DNA of 64,000 nucleotides from Actinophytocola gossypii (GTDB taxonomy: Bacteria; Actinomycetota; Actinomycetes; Mycobacteriales; Pseudonocardiaceae), in the NCBI RefSeq assembly GCF_025165815.1, contig NZ_JAFFZE010000028.1, positions 1 through 64,000 on the forward strand, in the 5' to 3' direction. The notes under the pieces were generated by a model that did no database searches, was not told where the DNA came from, and saw only the letters and a program-made list of their open reading frames with translations. Shown here piece after piece: positions 1 to 8,150 of this stretch; position 1 is the stretch's first letter, and each line of letters opens with the position of its first letter. Both the position numbers and the translations under genes were made by a program.

Positions 1-389
1 GGCCCCCAGACCGGCTGCAACGACATGCGGACCTCATCGAGCAGGTCATCGACCAGCGAGCCCCCGGGTTCCGTGACCGGATCCTCGCCCGCACCATCCA
101 CGGACCGCACGAGTTGGAGACCCACGATCCCAGCCTCGTCGACGGCGCGATCAACGCCGGCACCGCCGCCATCCACCAACAACTCTTCCTCCGCCCCGTC
201 CCCGGCCTCGGCCGCGCCGACACCCCGATCGACCACCTCTACCTCGCCAGCGCCTCCGCCCACCCCGGCGGCGCCGTCCACGGCGCACCCGGCAACAACG
301 CCGCCCACACCGCCCTCACCCGCCACCGCTTCACCGGACCCGCCTACCGCGCCACCATCAACACCGCCCACCGCGCGCTCTACCGCTGA
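1..389 (+). CDS. FAD-dependent oxidoreductase, C-terminal part (phytoene desaturase-like)
   Basis: Only the last 128 codons lie in the window; the reading frame enters at base 3 and stops at 387-389. The stretch SASAHPGGAVHGAPGNNAA resembles the C-terminal segment of CrtI-like NAD(P)/FAD amine oxidases, where a glycine-rich loop closes over the flavin. The N-terminal Rossmann fold is outside the window, so the substrate cannot be named. It is convergent with the SRPBCC gene, with a 10-bp gap. Its place next to a carotenoid cluster suggests a carotenoid or terpenoid substrate, but many such paralogues have other roles. Confidence 0.7.
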   Translation, partial: PPDRLQRHADLIEQVIDQRAPGFRDRILARTIHGPHELETHDPSLVDGAINAGTAAIHQQLFLRPVPGLGRADTPIDHLYLASASAHPGGAVHGAPGNNAAHTALTRHRFTGPAYRATINTAHRALYR

Positions 390-399
390 ACCGGGCAGG

Positions 400-849
400 T
401 CACTTGCCGGCTTCCTCCCGGCCGACGGCGAGGTCGGCGAGCCGGCGGAGGGACTCGCGGTTGCGGGGTACCAGCAGCAGCGCCTGCACGGGCTCCGGCA
501 GGACCCGGCCGGGCCCGGCGACCACCTGCTCGATCATCCGGATCTCGGTCGTGCCGGGATCGGTCTCGGTCAGCTCCAACCGGACTCGCGCGGCGCCGAA
601 CGGCCACAGGCCGGCGTCCAGCTCCATCGTCCTCGGGCGGTCGAGCGCGCGGACGGTCGTCGTGTCGTGCACGAGGAACGGCCACGGGCCGACGCTGTGG
701 TGGAGCCTGGTCCCCACGGCCGGCCAGCCCGGGTCCACGTCGCGGATGTGTGCCGCGCCGACCACCCACCCGACGTACAGCCAGCCGTCGGCCAGCACGT
801 CGAACACGCGGTCCGGCGAGGTCGCCACGGTCATACTCACCTCGGTCAT
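400..849 (-). CDS. SRPBCC (START-like) family protein
   Basis: This 149-residue protein begins with a typical SRPBCC opening (about residues 9-22, containing PDRVFDVLADGW) followed by a Gly/Trp-rich strand and a C-terminal helix. The family forms a helix-grip fold that binds lipophilic ligands. No catalytic residues are evident and no ligand can be assigned. The start ATG overlaps the stop of the upstream DUF4383 gene (ATGA), so it is the third gene of a DUF2231-DUF4383-SRPBCC operon. A role in handling membrane lipids or carotenoids is only an inference from context. Confidence 0.8.
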   Translation of the reverse strand: MTEVSMTVATSPDRVFDVLADGWLYVGWVVGAAHIRDVDPGWPAVGTRLHHSVGPWPFLVHDTTTVRALDRPRTMELDAGLWPFGAARVRLELTETDPGTTEIRMIEQVVAGPGRVLPEPVQALLLVPRNRESLRRLADLAVGREEAGK

Positions 850-1526
850 CGTTCGCCGCCTTCCGTGGGGTGCATGGGCGTGTTCGTCGACCGGCGCGGC
901 GTGCCGACCAGGAAGGCGAGCCCCGCCATGCCGGCCGCCAGGAACAGGTGCAGCCAGTTGTCCGCGTCGTTGATCGGCACCACGTCGGCCGGGCCGAGCA
1001 CCCCGTACAGCCACAGCGCCAGGTAGATCGCCGCGCCGCCGACCAGGAACACCCGCGCACCGCGTTCGGACGCCGCGAGCGCGAGCCCGACCGCGCCCAG
1101 CGCGAGGTGCACGAGGTTGTGCAGCACCGAGACCGCGAACACCCCGAACAGCATCGCCTCGGAACCGTGCCCCGCGAACGCCAGCTCGCCGGTCGTCACC
1201 CCTGGCACGAACCCGAGGATCCCGACCAGCAGGAACACCGCCGCGACGGCCACCGCGACCAGCCGCCCCGGATCCCGGCGTCCGATGGTCGTCGAGGTGT
1301 CCGGCGTCTTCGGGATGCCGCCCCGGGCCGGCTCGTCGGAGGCGGGTTCGTCGAGGCACACCGGGCAGGTGGCGTCCGGGCCGCCGTTGTAGACCTCCAG
1401 CACCGACTGCCCGCAACGCGTGCGGTACGGCGACGGGTCGAGCAGCGCGTCGGTGCCCGCGTCCACCAGGTGCACCTGGTCGTCGGTACCGCCCCTGGCG
1501 CGGTAGTGCTGGGTCCGCGTGGTCAC
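846..1526 (-). CDS. DUF4383-type membrane protein with N-terminal Cys-rich extension
   Basis: This 226-residue protein has about 85 soluble N-terminal residues with TRCGQSV and TCPVC, a possible metal-binding pair of cysteines. Four hydrophobic segments follow, the second containing HNLVHLALG, as in DUF4383 integral membrane proteins. The GTG start overlaps the DUF2231 stop and the stop overlaps the SRPBCC start, which points to translational coupling. The function of the family is unknown. It lies in an operon driven by a sigma-B-like promoter beside carotenoid genes, so a membrane-stress role is a reasonable guess. Confidence 0.75.
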   Translation of the reverse strand: MTTRTQHYRARGGTDDQVHLVDAGTDALLDPSPYRTRCGQSVLEVYNGGPDATCPVCLDEPASDEPARGGIPKTPDTSTTIGRRDPGRLVAVAVAAVFLLVGILGFVPGVTTGELAFAGHGSEAMLFGVFAVSVLHNLVHLALGAVGLALAASERGARVFLVGGAAIYLALWLYGVLGPADVVPINDADNWLHLFLAAGMAGLAFLVGTPRRSTNTPMHPTEGGER

Positions 1527-2044
1527 CGGCCGGCCCCTTCCCAGCGGCCGACGCCCGCGCCCTGCGCGTACGCCAGGTGCCCGCCGAGCGCCCCGCCCGC
1601 ACCGATGGCCAGCAGACCGAGCGTGCTCCACACCGTCCCCGCCCGGTGCCGGCCGCGCAGCCGGCACCGGTACGAGCACAGGAACGCCCCGGCCGCGACC
1701 AGGTTCGCCGACGCGTGCAGCAGGCCGACCCGGCGCTGCCGGGTGTCCAGGTCCGCGAAGTCGGCGAGCCCGGCCAGCACCGTCGGCGGCGTCGCCGCCA
1801 GCCCGACCGCCACCAGCTGCCGCGCCGCGTTCCGCCGCCCGGTGAGGTCGAGGACCAGCCCGCTGGTCCACGCCCCGATCGGCAGCGTCACCAGCAGCGG
1901 GTGCACCGGGTGCCCCAGCCACGACCCGCGCAGCAGGTTCCCGGCCCGGCTGCCGAGCACCACCCGGCGCGCCGTGTCCGCGACCGCCCGCGCCGGCCCG
2001 TCGACCGCCGTGACGGACTCCGCCTTGCGTAGCACATTCCTCAT
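1523..2044 (-). CDS. DUF2231-type membrane protein
   Basis: This is a 173-residue protein starting MRNVLRKAESV. Its signature GSWLGHPVHPLLVTLPIGAWT around residues 57-77 is typical of the DUF2231 family (conserved GHPxHP). Several hydrophobic segments follow. The longer frame extends to 2191, but that would run into the divergent crtY start. ATG 2044 lies 8 bases past a GGGTAC hexamer, so this start also fits the promoter. It is the first gene of the three-gene operon running to base 400. Its biochemical role is unknown. Confidence 0.8.
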   Translation of the reverse strand: MRNVLRKAESVTAVDGPARAVADTARRVVLGSRAGNLLRGSWLGHPVHPLLVTLPIGAWTSGLVLDLTGRRNAARQLVAVGLAATPPTVLAGLADFADLDTRQRRVGLLHASANLVAAGAFLCSYRCRLRGRHRAGTVWSTLGLLAIGAGGALGGHLAYAQGAGVGRWEGAGR

Positions 2045-2052
2045 GCCCGCGT

Positions 2053-2077
2053 GTACCCGCGCAGGGAAACCCGAACC
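2053..2077 (-). promoter_or_regulatory. Sigma-B/F-like promoter of the DUF2231 operon
   Basis: On the minus strand GGTT (2077-2074) and GGGTAC (2058-2053) are separated by exactly 15 bases. This matches the actinobacterial stress-sigma consensus GNNT-N14-16-GGGTAC/T. The ATG begins 8 bases after the -10, which implies a leaderless or nearly leaderless transcript. The same layout precedes the gene at 12852. Confidence 0.55.
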
Positions 2078-2093
2078 GCGTACGGTGAGGCTC

Positions 2094-3260
2094 GTGACCG
2101 AGGTCGTCGTCGTCGGCGCGGGGCCCGCGGGCTGGGCGCTCGCCGACCACTGCGCCAGGGCCCGGTTGGACACCGTCCTGGTCGCGCCCACCGACGGCTG
2201 GACCGCGACCTACGGCCTGTGGACCTCGCAGACCCCGAACCTCCCGGCCGGATCCGCCGTGGTTCCCGCGACGACGCTGTGGGCGGGCGAACGATCCCTG
2301 CGCCGCGAGTACGCGGTGCTCGACAACGACTCCGTGCTCACCGCCTACGCCGCCACCCCCGTCCGCCGGATCACCGACTCCGTCGTCGCCACCGAGCACG
2401 GAGACGACACCACGACGGTCGTGCTGGCGTCCGGGACGCGGTTGCGGTGCCGGCTGGTCGTCGACGCCACCGGGCAACGCCGCGTGCTCTCCGGCGGCGC
2501 GCGGCGCGGTGCCCGGACCGAACAGACCGCCTTCGGGATGGTCTTCCCCTCGGCGGCGGCCGCCCCGGTCGTGGCGCGGGGCGAGGGGATCCTCATGCGA
2601 TGGGACCGTTCCGGCGCCGGCTGGCCCACGTTCCTGTACTCCGTGCCGCTCCCCGGCGAGCGGGTGCTGCTGGAGGAGACCTCGCTCGCCCGCAGCCCCG
2701 GCCTGTCGCTCAACGAGCTGAAGCACCGCCTGACCCGACGCCTGACGGACGCCGGCGTGGACCTCGACGCGCGGATCGGCACCGAGCAGGTGCGGTTCGC
2801 GATGGACGTCCCGTGGTCGCGGGGGCGCGGCGGCGTGGTGCCGTTCGGCGTCGCGGCCGGCATGATGCACCCGGCCACCGGCTACAGCGTCGGGGAGTCG
2901 CTGACCGTGGCCCCGCTGCTCGCCGGCGCGATCGCGGACGCCCTGCCCCGGGGAGCCGAAGCGGCCCACCGCGCCGCGCGGGCGGAGCTGTGGCCGGCGG
3001 GCGCCCGGCGAGTGCGGCGGCTGCGGTCCTGGGGCCTGCGCACGTTGCTGGCGTTGCCGCCCGCTCGGGTACCGGAGTTCTTCGACGCCTTCTTCGCGAT
3101 CCCCGAGGAACTGCAGCACGCGTACCTCTGCGGCCGCGACGATCCGAAGGGGACGATGGCGGCGATGGTCGCCTTCTACCGCGCCGCGTCCTGGCGGCTA
3201 CGGGCCGCGATGACCGCCGGCGTCCTGCCACGGTCCGTCGGGACACCGTCGCCGTCGTGA
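2094..3260 (+). CDS. crtY: Lycopene cyclase (CrtY/CrtL type)
   Basis: This 388-residue flavoprotein opens with the dinucleotide-binding motif VVVVGAGPAGWALADHC. A WTATYGLW segment follows near residue 37 and an ATGQRR motif near 130, and GYSVGESL near residue 263 is typical of lycopene cyclases. The enzyme closes the ends of lycopene into beta-ionone rings, supplying beta-carotene to CrtU. GTG 2094 is chosen; GTG 2085 in the same frame is an alternative. The gene is divergent from the DUF2231 operon with about 49 bp between them, and convergent with crtU. Confidence 0.9.
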   Translation: MTEVVVVGAGPAGWALADHCARARLDTVLVAPTDGWTATYGLWTSQTPNLPAGSAVVPATTLWAGERSLRREYAVLDNDSVLTAYAATPVRRITDSVVATEHGDDTTTVVLASGTRLRCRLVVDATGQRRVLSGGARRGARTEQTAFGMVFPSAAAAPVVARGEGILMRWDRSGAGWPTFLYSVPLPGERVLLEETSLARSPGLSLNELKHRLTRRLTDAGVDLDARIGTEQVRFAMDVPWSRGRGGVVPFGVAAGMMHPATGYSVGESLTVAPLLAGAIADALPRGAEAAHRAARAELWPAGARRVRRLRSWGLRTLLALPPARVPEFFDAFFAIPEELQHAYLCGRDDPKGTMAAMVAFYRAASWRLRAAMTAGVLPRSVGTPSPS

Positions 3261-3269
3261 ACGAACCGG

Positions 3270-4820
3270 TCAACCGGCGCGTGACCGCCTGGCCACCCGG
3301 CGCAGCAGCGCGGACCGGCCGCGGTTGCCGACGGTCCACAGGTCGTGGCCGCGCAGCCGCCACCGCTCCAGCAGGGTGTTCGCGGCGTGGAAGCCGGTGG
3401 TCGCCGCACGTTCCATGAGCGCGACGGGCAGATCGACCCGGATCCCGTCACCGGCCAGCACCAGCGTCGGGTCGCCGGTGGTGACGGTCGGGCGGGTGGC
3501 GAACGTTCCTGGTGCGAACAGGGGGCAGTCCTCGGCCAGCACGTGTTCCTCGTGCCGCACCCGCGCCCGCCGCAGTTCGGGGTAGACCGCGCGCATCTCC
3601 TCGACGGCGACCCGGACGACGGCGTCCTGGTCGCGGCTGTCGAGGGCGTAGGCGTGCAGTTCGACGACCGATCCGCCGGTGCGCCGGCGCCAGACGCGGG
3701 CGTCGTCGTCGAACAGGTCGAGCACGCTGACGTTGTCCAGGTGGGTGAAGCCGCTGGTGCCGAGGAAGGGCGCGCGGTCGGCGCGGGCCGGGCGGTCCAG
3801 CCACAACCGGCTCACCAGGAACGGCGGCGCGGAACGCAGGGCGCCGACCCGGGCCCGCCAGGCGGGGTCGCCGAGGCCGGGGGAGGCGTCGACGAGCCGG
3901 CGCAGCGCGGGCACCTCGGTGGCCAGCACGACCCCGTCGACCTCGGTGGTTCCCGCGTCGGTGCGCACCAGGTACCCGTCGCCCGCCCGGTCGATCCGGT
4001 CGACCGGGCACGACAGCTCGACCCGCGCACCGGACCGTTCCAGGTGAGCGCGGAGTGGTCGCCAGAGAGTGCGGCAGAAGGGGCCGCGGGGGACGTCGAA
4101 CAGCAGGCCCTCGCTGGAGCCGAGGAAGTAGATGTGGAACATGGTGGCCAGCTCGGCCGCCGACAACTCGGTGGGGTCGGCGAAGAAGCTGCGGGAGAAC
4201 ACCTCGAACGCCAGGTGCCGCGCGGCCGGCGGGAACCCGATGTCCCGCAGGTAGCTGGTGGCGTCGACCGAGTCCAGCTCGGCGTAGATCCTCGGTACGG
4301 ACACGTCGAACAGCGACACGCCGACACCGGGGCTCATCCGGCGCACGTCGGCCAGGGTGAAGGCCTTGCTGCGGAGCACGAACCCGGCGAGGTTCCACGG
4401 TGGGGTACGGGGCAGCCCGGCGAAGGTCTCGGTGGTGCCGTCGGTGTGCAGCAACGGGTAGTCCGCGATCGGTCGCAGCGCGGTCAGGGCCGGGTCGACG
4501 CGGCGGAGCAGGGCGCGCAGGTTGTAGTACTGGCGGAAGAACGCGTGGAACCCCCGGCTCATCGTGGTCGGCAGCCCGTCGGCGGTGGTCGGCCAGCCAC
4601 GCAGCCGGCCACCGAGGTCGGCCTCCCGCTCGAACAGGTGCACCGCGACCCCGCGCTCCACCAGTCCGACCGCCGCGGCCACCCCCGCTATCCCGCCGCC
4701 CACGACCGCCACCCTCGGCCGCTCGGCCAGCTCGGCGGCACTGGCGTACCCGGGCGCACCGGGCAACACGACCGCGCCACGATCCCGACCCGGACGCCCG
4801 GCGGGGGGAAGTCGGAGCAT
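3270..4820 (-). CDS. crtU: Carotene desaturase/methyltransferase CrtU (isorenieratene synthase)
   Basis: This 516-residue enzyme has an N-terminal FAD-binding motif VAVVGGGIAGVAAAVGLVE (near residues 37-55) and a second glycine/arginine motif LGGRLRGW. The segment SRGFHAFFRQYYNLR near residue 88 and the C-terminal LAGDGIRVDLPVALMERA are characteristic of CrtU and related carotene desaturases. CrtU aromatises beta-ionone rings and moves a methyl group, turning beta-carotene into beta-isorenieratene and isorenieratene. It is convergent with crtY (9-bp gap) and divergent from the Rieske gene. A weak GGTT-N14-GGGTCC element lies upstream on the minus strand. Confidence 0.92.
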   Translation of the reverse strand: MLRLPPAGRPGRDRGAVVLPGAPGYASAAELAERPRVAVVGGGIAGVAAAVGLVERGVAVHLFEREADLGGRLRGWPTTADGLPTTMSRGFHAFFRQYYNLRALLRRVDPALTALRPIADYPLLHTDGTTETFAGLPRTPPWNLAGFVLRSKAFTLADVRRMSPGVGVSLFDVSVPRIYAELDSVDATSYLRDIGFPPAARHLAFEVFSRSFFADPTELSAAELATMFHIYFLGSSEGLLFDVPRGPFCRTLWRPLRAHLERSGARVELSCPVDRIDRAGDGYLVRTDAGTTEVDGVVLATEVPALRRLVDASPGLGDPAWRARVGALRSAPPFLVSRLWLDRPARADRAPFLGTSGFTHLDNVSVLDLFDDDARVWRRRTGGSVVELHAYALDSRDQDAVVRVAVEEMRAVYPELRRARVRHEEHVLAEDCPLFAPGTFATRPTVTTGDPTLVLAGDGIRVDLPVALMERAATTGFHAANTLLERWRLRGHDLWTVGNRGRSALLRRVARRSRAG

Positions 4821-4908
4821 GGTCCGATCGTCGCAGGACCCGCGAGAACCGGCAGAACCACCGCGCCCGGCGCATAATCGCGGCGTGCCGAGCGGATGGA
4901 GGAACGAG

Positions 4909-5925
4909 ATGTCACTGCTCGACCGCGTTCTCGCCCGACTGCCCGCCGACGTGCCGCTGAGCCCGATCGACCCGGTCGAGTGGGCGAGCCAGCGACCGAC
5001 CTACCGGGACGCGCGCCCGGACCTGATCGACGCGGCCGCCAAACGCGCGGCCGCCCGCCCGTCCGGGAACTGGTTCGTACTGGCCGCGAGCACCGACATC
5101 CGCTCCGACCGCCCGTACGGCGGCACGATCGGCCGGCACGAGCTGGTCGCCTGGCGCGGTCCGTCCGGCCGCCTGATCGCCGGGCCGGGGGCGTGCCCGC
5201 ACCTCGGCGCTCCGCTGGCCGAGGGTCGCGTCGACTGCGGCACTCTGCGCTGCCGCTGGCACGGCCTGCCGCTGGACGAGACCGGCGGCCCCGGCTGGTC
5301 CCCGCTGCCCACCCACGACGACGGCGTGCTGGCCTGGGTGCGGCTCGACGACCTCGGCGGCGAGCCGCCCCTGCCCGCCCCGGTCCTCGGCCGCCGCCCC
5401 GCGCTCGCGTCCAGCGTCGCCGCGGTCGCCACGGTCACCGGCACCTGCGAGCCCGACGACGTGATCGCCAACCGGCTCGACCCCTGGCACGGCGCCTGGT
5501 TCCACCCGTACTCGTTCACCCGGCTGACCGTGCTGTCCGCCCCGGACCCCGAGGCCGACCTGCCGGACGAGCACGACCGGTTCGTCGTCGACGTGACGTT
5601 CCGCCTCGGCCGCCGGGTCGGCGTGCCGGTGCGGGCCGAGTTCACCAGCCCGGAGCCCCGCACCCTGGCCATGCGCATCATCGACGGCGAGGGCCGGGAC
5701 AGCGTGGTGGAGACGCACGCGACACCCCGGGCGCCCGGCGCCGACGGCCGCCCCCGCACCAGCGTCATCGAGGCGACCATCGCCACCTCCGACCGCCGCG
5801 GCTTCGGCACCGCCGCCCGCTTCGCCCCCGCCCTGCGCCCGCTGATGCGCCGCGCCGCCACCCGGCTGTGGCGCGACGACCTCGCCTACGCCGAGCGCCG
5901 CTACGCCCTGCGCTCCGCCCCGTAA
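4909..5925 (+). CDS. Rieske non-heme iron oxygenase (DUF5914 type), candidate carotenoid hydroxylase
   Basis: This is a 338-residue protein. The Rieske [2Fe-2S] ligands are C96-x-H98 (ACPHLG) and C115-x2-H118 (CRWHG), with 16 residues between the pairs. The C-terminal domain contains D191-x2-H194-x4-H199 (DPWHGAWFH), which fits the mononuclear iron site of Rieske oxygenases. The start is fixed by GGAGG at 4898-4902. It is divergent from crtU with an 88-bp gap. The family is often seen near crtU in actinobacteria. Hydroxylation of an aromatic carotenoid ring is inferred, not shown. No dedicated ferredoxin or reductase lies beside it. Confidence 0.85.
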   Translation: MSLLDRVLARLPADVPLSPIDPVEWASQRPTYRDARPDLIDAAAKRAAARPSGNWFVLAASTDIRSDRPYGGTIGRHELVAWRGPSGRLIAGPGACPHLGAPLAEGRVDCGTLRCRWHGLPLDETGGPGWSPLPTHDDGVLAWVRLDDLGGEPPLPAPVLGRRPALASSVAAVATVTGTCEPDDVIANRLDPWHGAWFHPYSFTRLTVLSAPDPEADLPDEHDRFVVDVTFRLGRRVGVPVRAEFTSPEPRTLAMRIIDGEGRDSVVETHATPRAPGADGRPRTSVIEATIATSDRRGFGTAARFAPALRPLMRRAATRLWRDDLAYAERRYALRSAP

Positions 5926-5952
5926 CCAACCGACGCACAACCGACGCACCCG
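5920..5952 (-). promoter_or_regulatory. Tandem 11-bp repeats, putative LitR operator A
   Basis: Read on the minus strand, three 11-mers lie head to tail: CGGGTGCGTCG (5952-5942), GTTGTGCGTCG (5941-5931) and GTTGGTTACGG (5930-5920). The middle unit also occurs, exactly or with one change, at 11534-11544 and 12814-12824. The block overlaps the expected -35 region of the STAS promoter. MerR/CarH-type regulators bind head-to-tail 11-bp repeats, and a litR-like gene lies 6 kb away. Confidence 0.5.
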
Positions 5953-5964
5953 GCCGTGTCATAG

Positions 5965-5970
5965 TAGAAT
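5965..5970 (+). promoter_or_regulatory. -10-like hexamer TAGAAT before the STAS gene
   Basis: TAGAAT lies 26 bases before the STAS start in a locally AT-rich stretch. No good -35 hexamer is visible at 17 bp. The adjacent 11-bp repeat block would cover that region. Confidence 0.35.
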
Positions 5971-5996
5971 AGCCGCGAACGGTTGAGCCAACAGCC

Positions 5997-6443
5997 ATGT
6001 CGTCTACCGAGCCCGACGGCTCGGTTCCCGTTTGGATGGTTCCCGTGTCCGTCACCTACCTCACCTGTACCCGCGCACGCCGCAGAGCTTCCGCGCCGCC
6101 GCTCCGGTTCGCGGTGACCCGGCCAAGCACGACCGCGACGGTGATCGAGGTCGCCGGCGAGATCGACCTCGCGACAGTGTCGCGGGTCGACGTGTTACTC
6201 GACCAGTACCCCGACGAGGGAATCCGGGACCTGGTCCTCGACCTGTCCGCCGTCACCTTCCTCGGTGCCGCCGGGCTCGCCGCCCTCGCCCGCGTCGACC
6301 AGCGGATGCGCGACGCCGGCCGGCGGCTCCGGCTGATCATCCGACCGGGGAGTGTGGACCGAGTCCTGTGCATCACCGGGCTCGACCGGCGACTGGCCTG
6401 CTACTCAGCTGTCGCCGGCGCGATCGAGGGAGTCGCCGAGTAG
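5997..6443 (+). CDS. STAS-domain protein, anti-anti-sigma factor
   Basis: This is a 148-residue protein. Residues about 36-140 form a STAS domain with VIEVAGEIDLATV, then DLVLDLSAVTFLGAAGLAAL, where the serine of the DLSAVTFLG segment is the expected phosphorylation site. Such proteins capture anti-sigma kinases and free a sigma factor, typically of the sigma-B/F group. The first 35 residues are poorly conserved-looking and there is no clear ribosome site, so an internal start (GTG near 6044) is possible. Its 3' end overlaps the small convergent membrane gene by 39 bases. It suits a locus with GNNT-N15-GGGTAC promoters. Confidence 0.85.
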   Translation: MSSTEPDGSVPVWMVPVSVTYLTCTRARRRASAPPLRFAVTRPSTTATVIEVAGEIDLATVSRVDVLLDQYPDEGIRDLVLDLSAVTFLGAAGLAALARVDQRMRDAGRRLRLIIRPGSVDRVLCITGLDRRLACYSAVAGAIEGVAE

Positions 6444-6653
6444 CCACAGCGTGGGCGGCCAGAGCCCGACGAACAACGCGCGGCGCTCCGCGTTGCCGCG
6501 TTCGTCCTGGTCGACGGTCTTGGCCCGCAGCCACAGACCGATGCACAGGCCGACGGCCGCGGCCGACATGGTGTGCAGATGGGCGCCGCGCAGTCCGGTG
6601 CGCAGCAGGAACCGCGGGATCGGTGAGGCTGGTCGAGGTGTGGTCACGCGCAT
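6405..6653 (-). CDS. Small membrane protein, 82 residues, unknown function
   Basis: The frame encodes a short protein with a hydrophobic centre (MSAAAVGLCIGLWLRA, residues 29-44) and a second one near LFVGLWPPTLWLLGDSL. A good ribosome site (AAGGAG on the minus strand, around 6663-6668) sits upstream of ATG 6653. It overlaps the 3' end of the STAS gene by 39 bases on the opposite strand. No family is recognised with certainty. It is divergent from the DUF1990-like gene at 6696. Confidence 0.6.
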   Translation of the reverse strand: MRVTTPRPASPIPRFLLRTGLRGAHLHTMSAAAVGLCIGLWLRAKTVDQDERGNAERRALFVGLWPPTLWLLGDSLDRAGDS

Positions 6654-6695
6654 CGCGGGAACTCCTTGGCTCGGCGGTGTGACGGGAGGATGCCC

Positions 6696-7439
6696 GTGCC
6701 GGAACGGTTCATGCTCGGGCGGACGGCACGCACGATGGTGCGGTGGCCGTTCGGGTTGCTGCTCGTGTCCTGGCGGTACCTGTGGATGACCACCCCGTTG
6801 CACCGCACGGAGACCCGTGGCGACTCCGGTGACCTGCCGCCCACGCTGCCCGCGTCGGTGGTCGACGACCGGAGCCAGCCGATCGCCGCCGGCAGGGGCG
6901 CGCTGTGGCACCGGGTGTTCGAGGTGTGCGTCGTGGACGCCGCGCTCGGGCCGGAGCGGCTGATCGCGGCGCTCGCGGCGGACCTGAACGCGGCCGCGCC
7001 GACCGAGGCCGCGGTGTTCTGCAAACTCGACGGTCCCGACCGGACGGTGCGGGTCGGCGACGAGTACGTGGTGCGGATGCCGTCGCCCTGGGACGGCCCG
7101 GTCCGGGTGGTCGACTCGACCGACCGGTCGTTCCGGTTGGCGACCCTGGTCGGGCATCTGGAGGCCGGGCAGGTGGAGTTCCGGGCCCGGTCCGACGGGC
7201 CGGCGGTGAGGTTCACCATCGAGACCTGGCACCGCTGCGCGAGCCGGCTCGTCGACCTGCTGTACGCGCGGTTGCGGGTGGCCAAGGAGATCCAGCTCAA
7301 CATGTGGGTGCGCTACTGCCTCGGCGCGGCGCGGGTCGCCGGCGGACGGGTGCGCGACGGCGTGCACGTCACCACCCGCCGGCTCGACGACGAGGCCGGC
7401 GTTCACGAGGCGTGCAGCCGCGAGCGCGCCGGGTCGTAG
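6696..7439 (+). CDS. DUF1990-like protein
   Basis: This protein of about 247 residues has the pattern RLATLVGHLEAGQVEFRA (near residue 148) seen in DUF1990 proteins, a helix-grip-like family of unknown role. GTG 6696 is preferred because the purine-rich GGGAGGA at 6684-6690 is correctly spaced for it; ATG 6690 would leave no spacing. Its last 37 bases overlap the convergent gene at 7403, which appears to be a paralogue. Confidence 0.65.
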   Translation: MPERFMLGRTARTMVRWPFGLLLVSWRYLWMTTPLHRTETRGDSGDLPPTLPASVVDDRSQPIAAGRGALWHRVFEVCVVDAALGPERLIAALAADLNAAAPTEAAVFCKLDGPDRTVRVGDEYVVRMPSPWDGPVRVVDSTDRSFRLATLVGHLEAGQVEFRARSDGPAVRFTIETWHRCASRLVDLLYARLRVAKEIQLNMWVRYCLGAARVAGGRVRDGVHVTTRRLDDEAGVHEACSRERAGS

Positions 7440-8140
7440 CTGTACAGCGCGAAACGGTCCAGCGGATGCGGCTCCACCCCGGCCGGCACCGTCACCAGCC
7501 CGTCCGTCGCGCCGGCCGACGGTGGCCGCACGGCCCGCTCCCGCACGAGGCCCCGCATCCGCCCCTGGATCTCGCGGTAGAACCGCAGCTGGGTCCGGCG
7601 CCCGAACAGGGCCCAGCCGAGCCGCAGCACCGGCCCGAGCCGGGGGTCCACCTGGGAGTGCGAGGTCGCGGTGAACTCCACGTGACCCGAGTCCCGGTGC
7701 TTGACCACCCGGTAGACGACCTCACCCCGTTCGAGGTGGCCGTCGAGCGTCTCGTAGCCCCACCCGAACACGTCCCGCGCCGGATCGTCGGCGTCCACGA
7801 GCGAGGTGATCCGCACGCCCATCTGGAAGCGCAGCGCGCTGAACCGGCCCTCCAACAGCAGTTCCCGGCCCAACAGCGGCACTCTCGGGTCGTAGACCGC
7901 CCGCACCAGGCCGGGCGGGGTGAACTCGTAGTCGCGCACGAGCTCGCAGGCCACCGACCACAGCCCGCCAGGCACCGCGGGCCCCGGCGGCTCCAGGCCG
8001 AGGACGCACCGGTGCTCGTCGAGGTTCCACGCCGGGCGGCGCACCTCGGCCCGGTCGTAGTTGACCGCGCGCCCCCGCAGCGCGGCCAATGCCGGAGCGG
8101 GGTCCGCGCGACCGATGCGGAGCCGTCGGTGGGAAACCAT
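7403..8140 (-). CDS. DUF1990 family protein
   Basis: This is a 245-residue protein. Features typical of DUF1990 are an early AVNYDRAEV segment (residues 25-33), a central GVRITSLVDADDPARDVFGWGYETLDGH and a C-terminal FYREIQGRMRGL helix. The start is supported by AGGGGG upstream. It follows the methyltransferase by 10 bp and is the last gene of the DUF2945-crtI-crtB-methyltransferase operon. The function is unknown; a lipid- or carotenoid-binding fold is plausible. Confidence 0.75.
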   Translation of the reverse strand: MVSHRRLRIGRADPAPALAALRGRAVNYDRAEVRRPAWNLDEHRCVLGLEPPGPAVPGGLWSVACELVRDYEFTPPGLVRAVYDPRVPLLGRELLLEGRFSALRFQMGVRITSLVDADDPARDVFGWGYETLDGHLERGEVVYRVVKHRDSGHVEFTATSHSQVDPRLGPVLRLGWALFGRRTQLRFYREIQGRMRGLVRERAVRPPSAGATDGLVTVPAGVEPHPLDRFALYSYDPARSRLHAS

Positions 8141-8150
8141 CGCCCCCTGA

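Noticed and set aside
25..1026. Plus-strand 333-codon frame at the window start
   Set aside because: It spans the end of the oxidoreductase in the wrong frame and the antisense of the SRPBCC and DUF4383 genes. Its product is Ser/Pro/Thr-rich noise.
2045..2191. Longer N-terminus for the DUF2231 protein
   Set aside because: It would overlap the divergent crtY gene and its flavin-binding segment. The shorter start agrees with the promoter position and family length.
4871..4880. CATAAT as a -10 for the Rieske gene
   Set aside because: No matching -35 at 16-18 bp, so I did not list it as a promoter.
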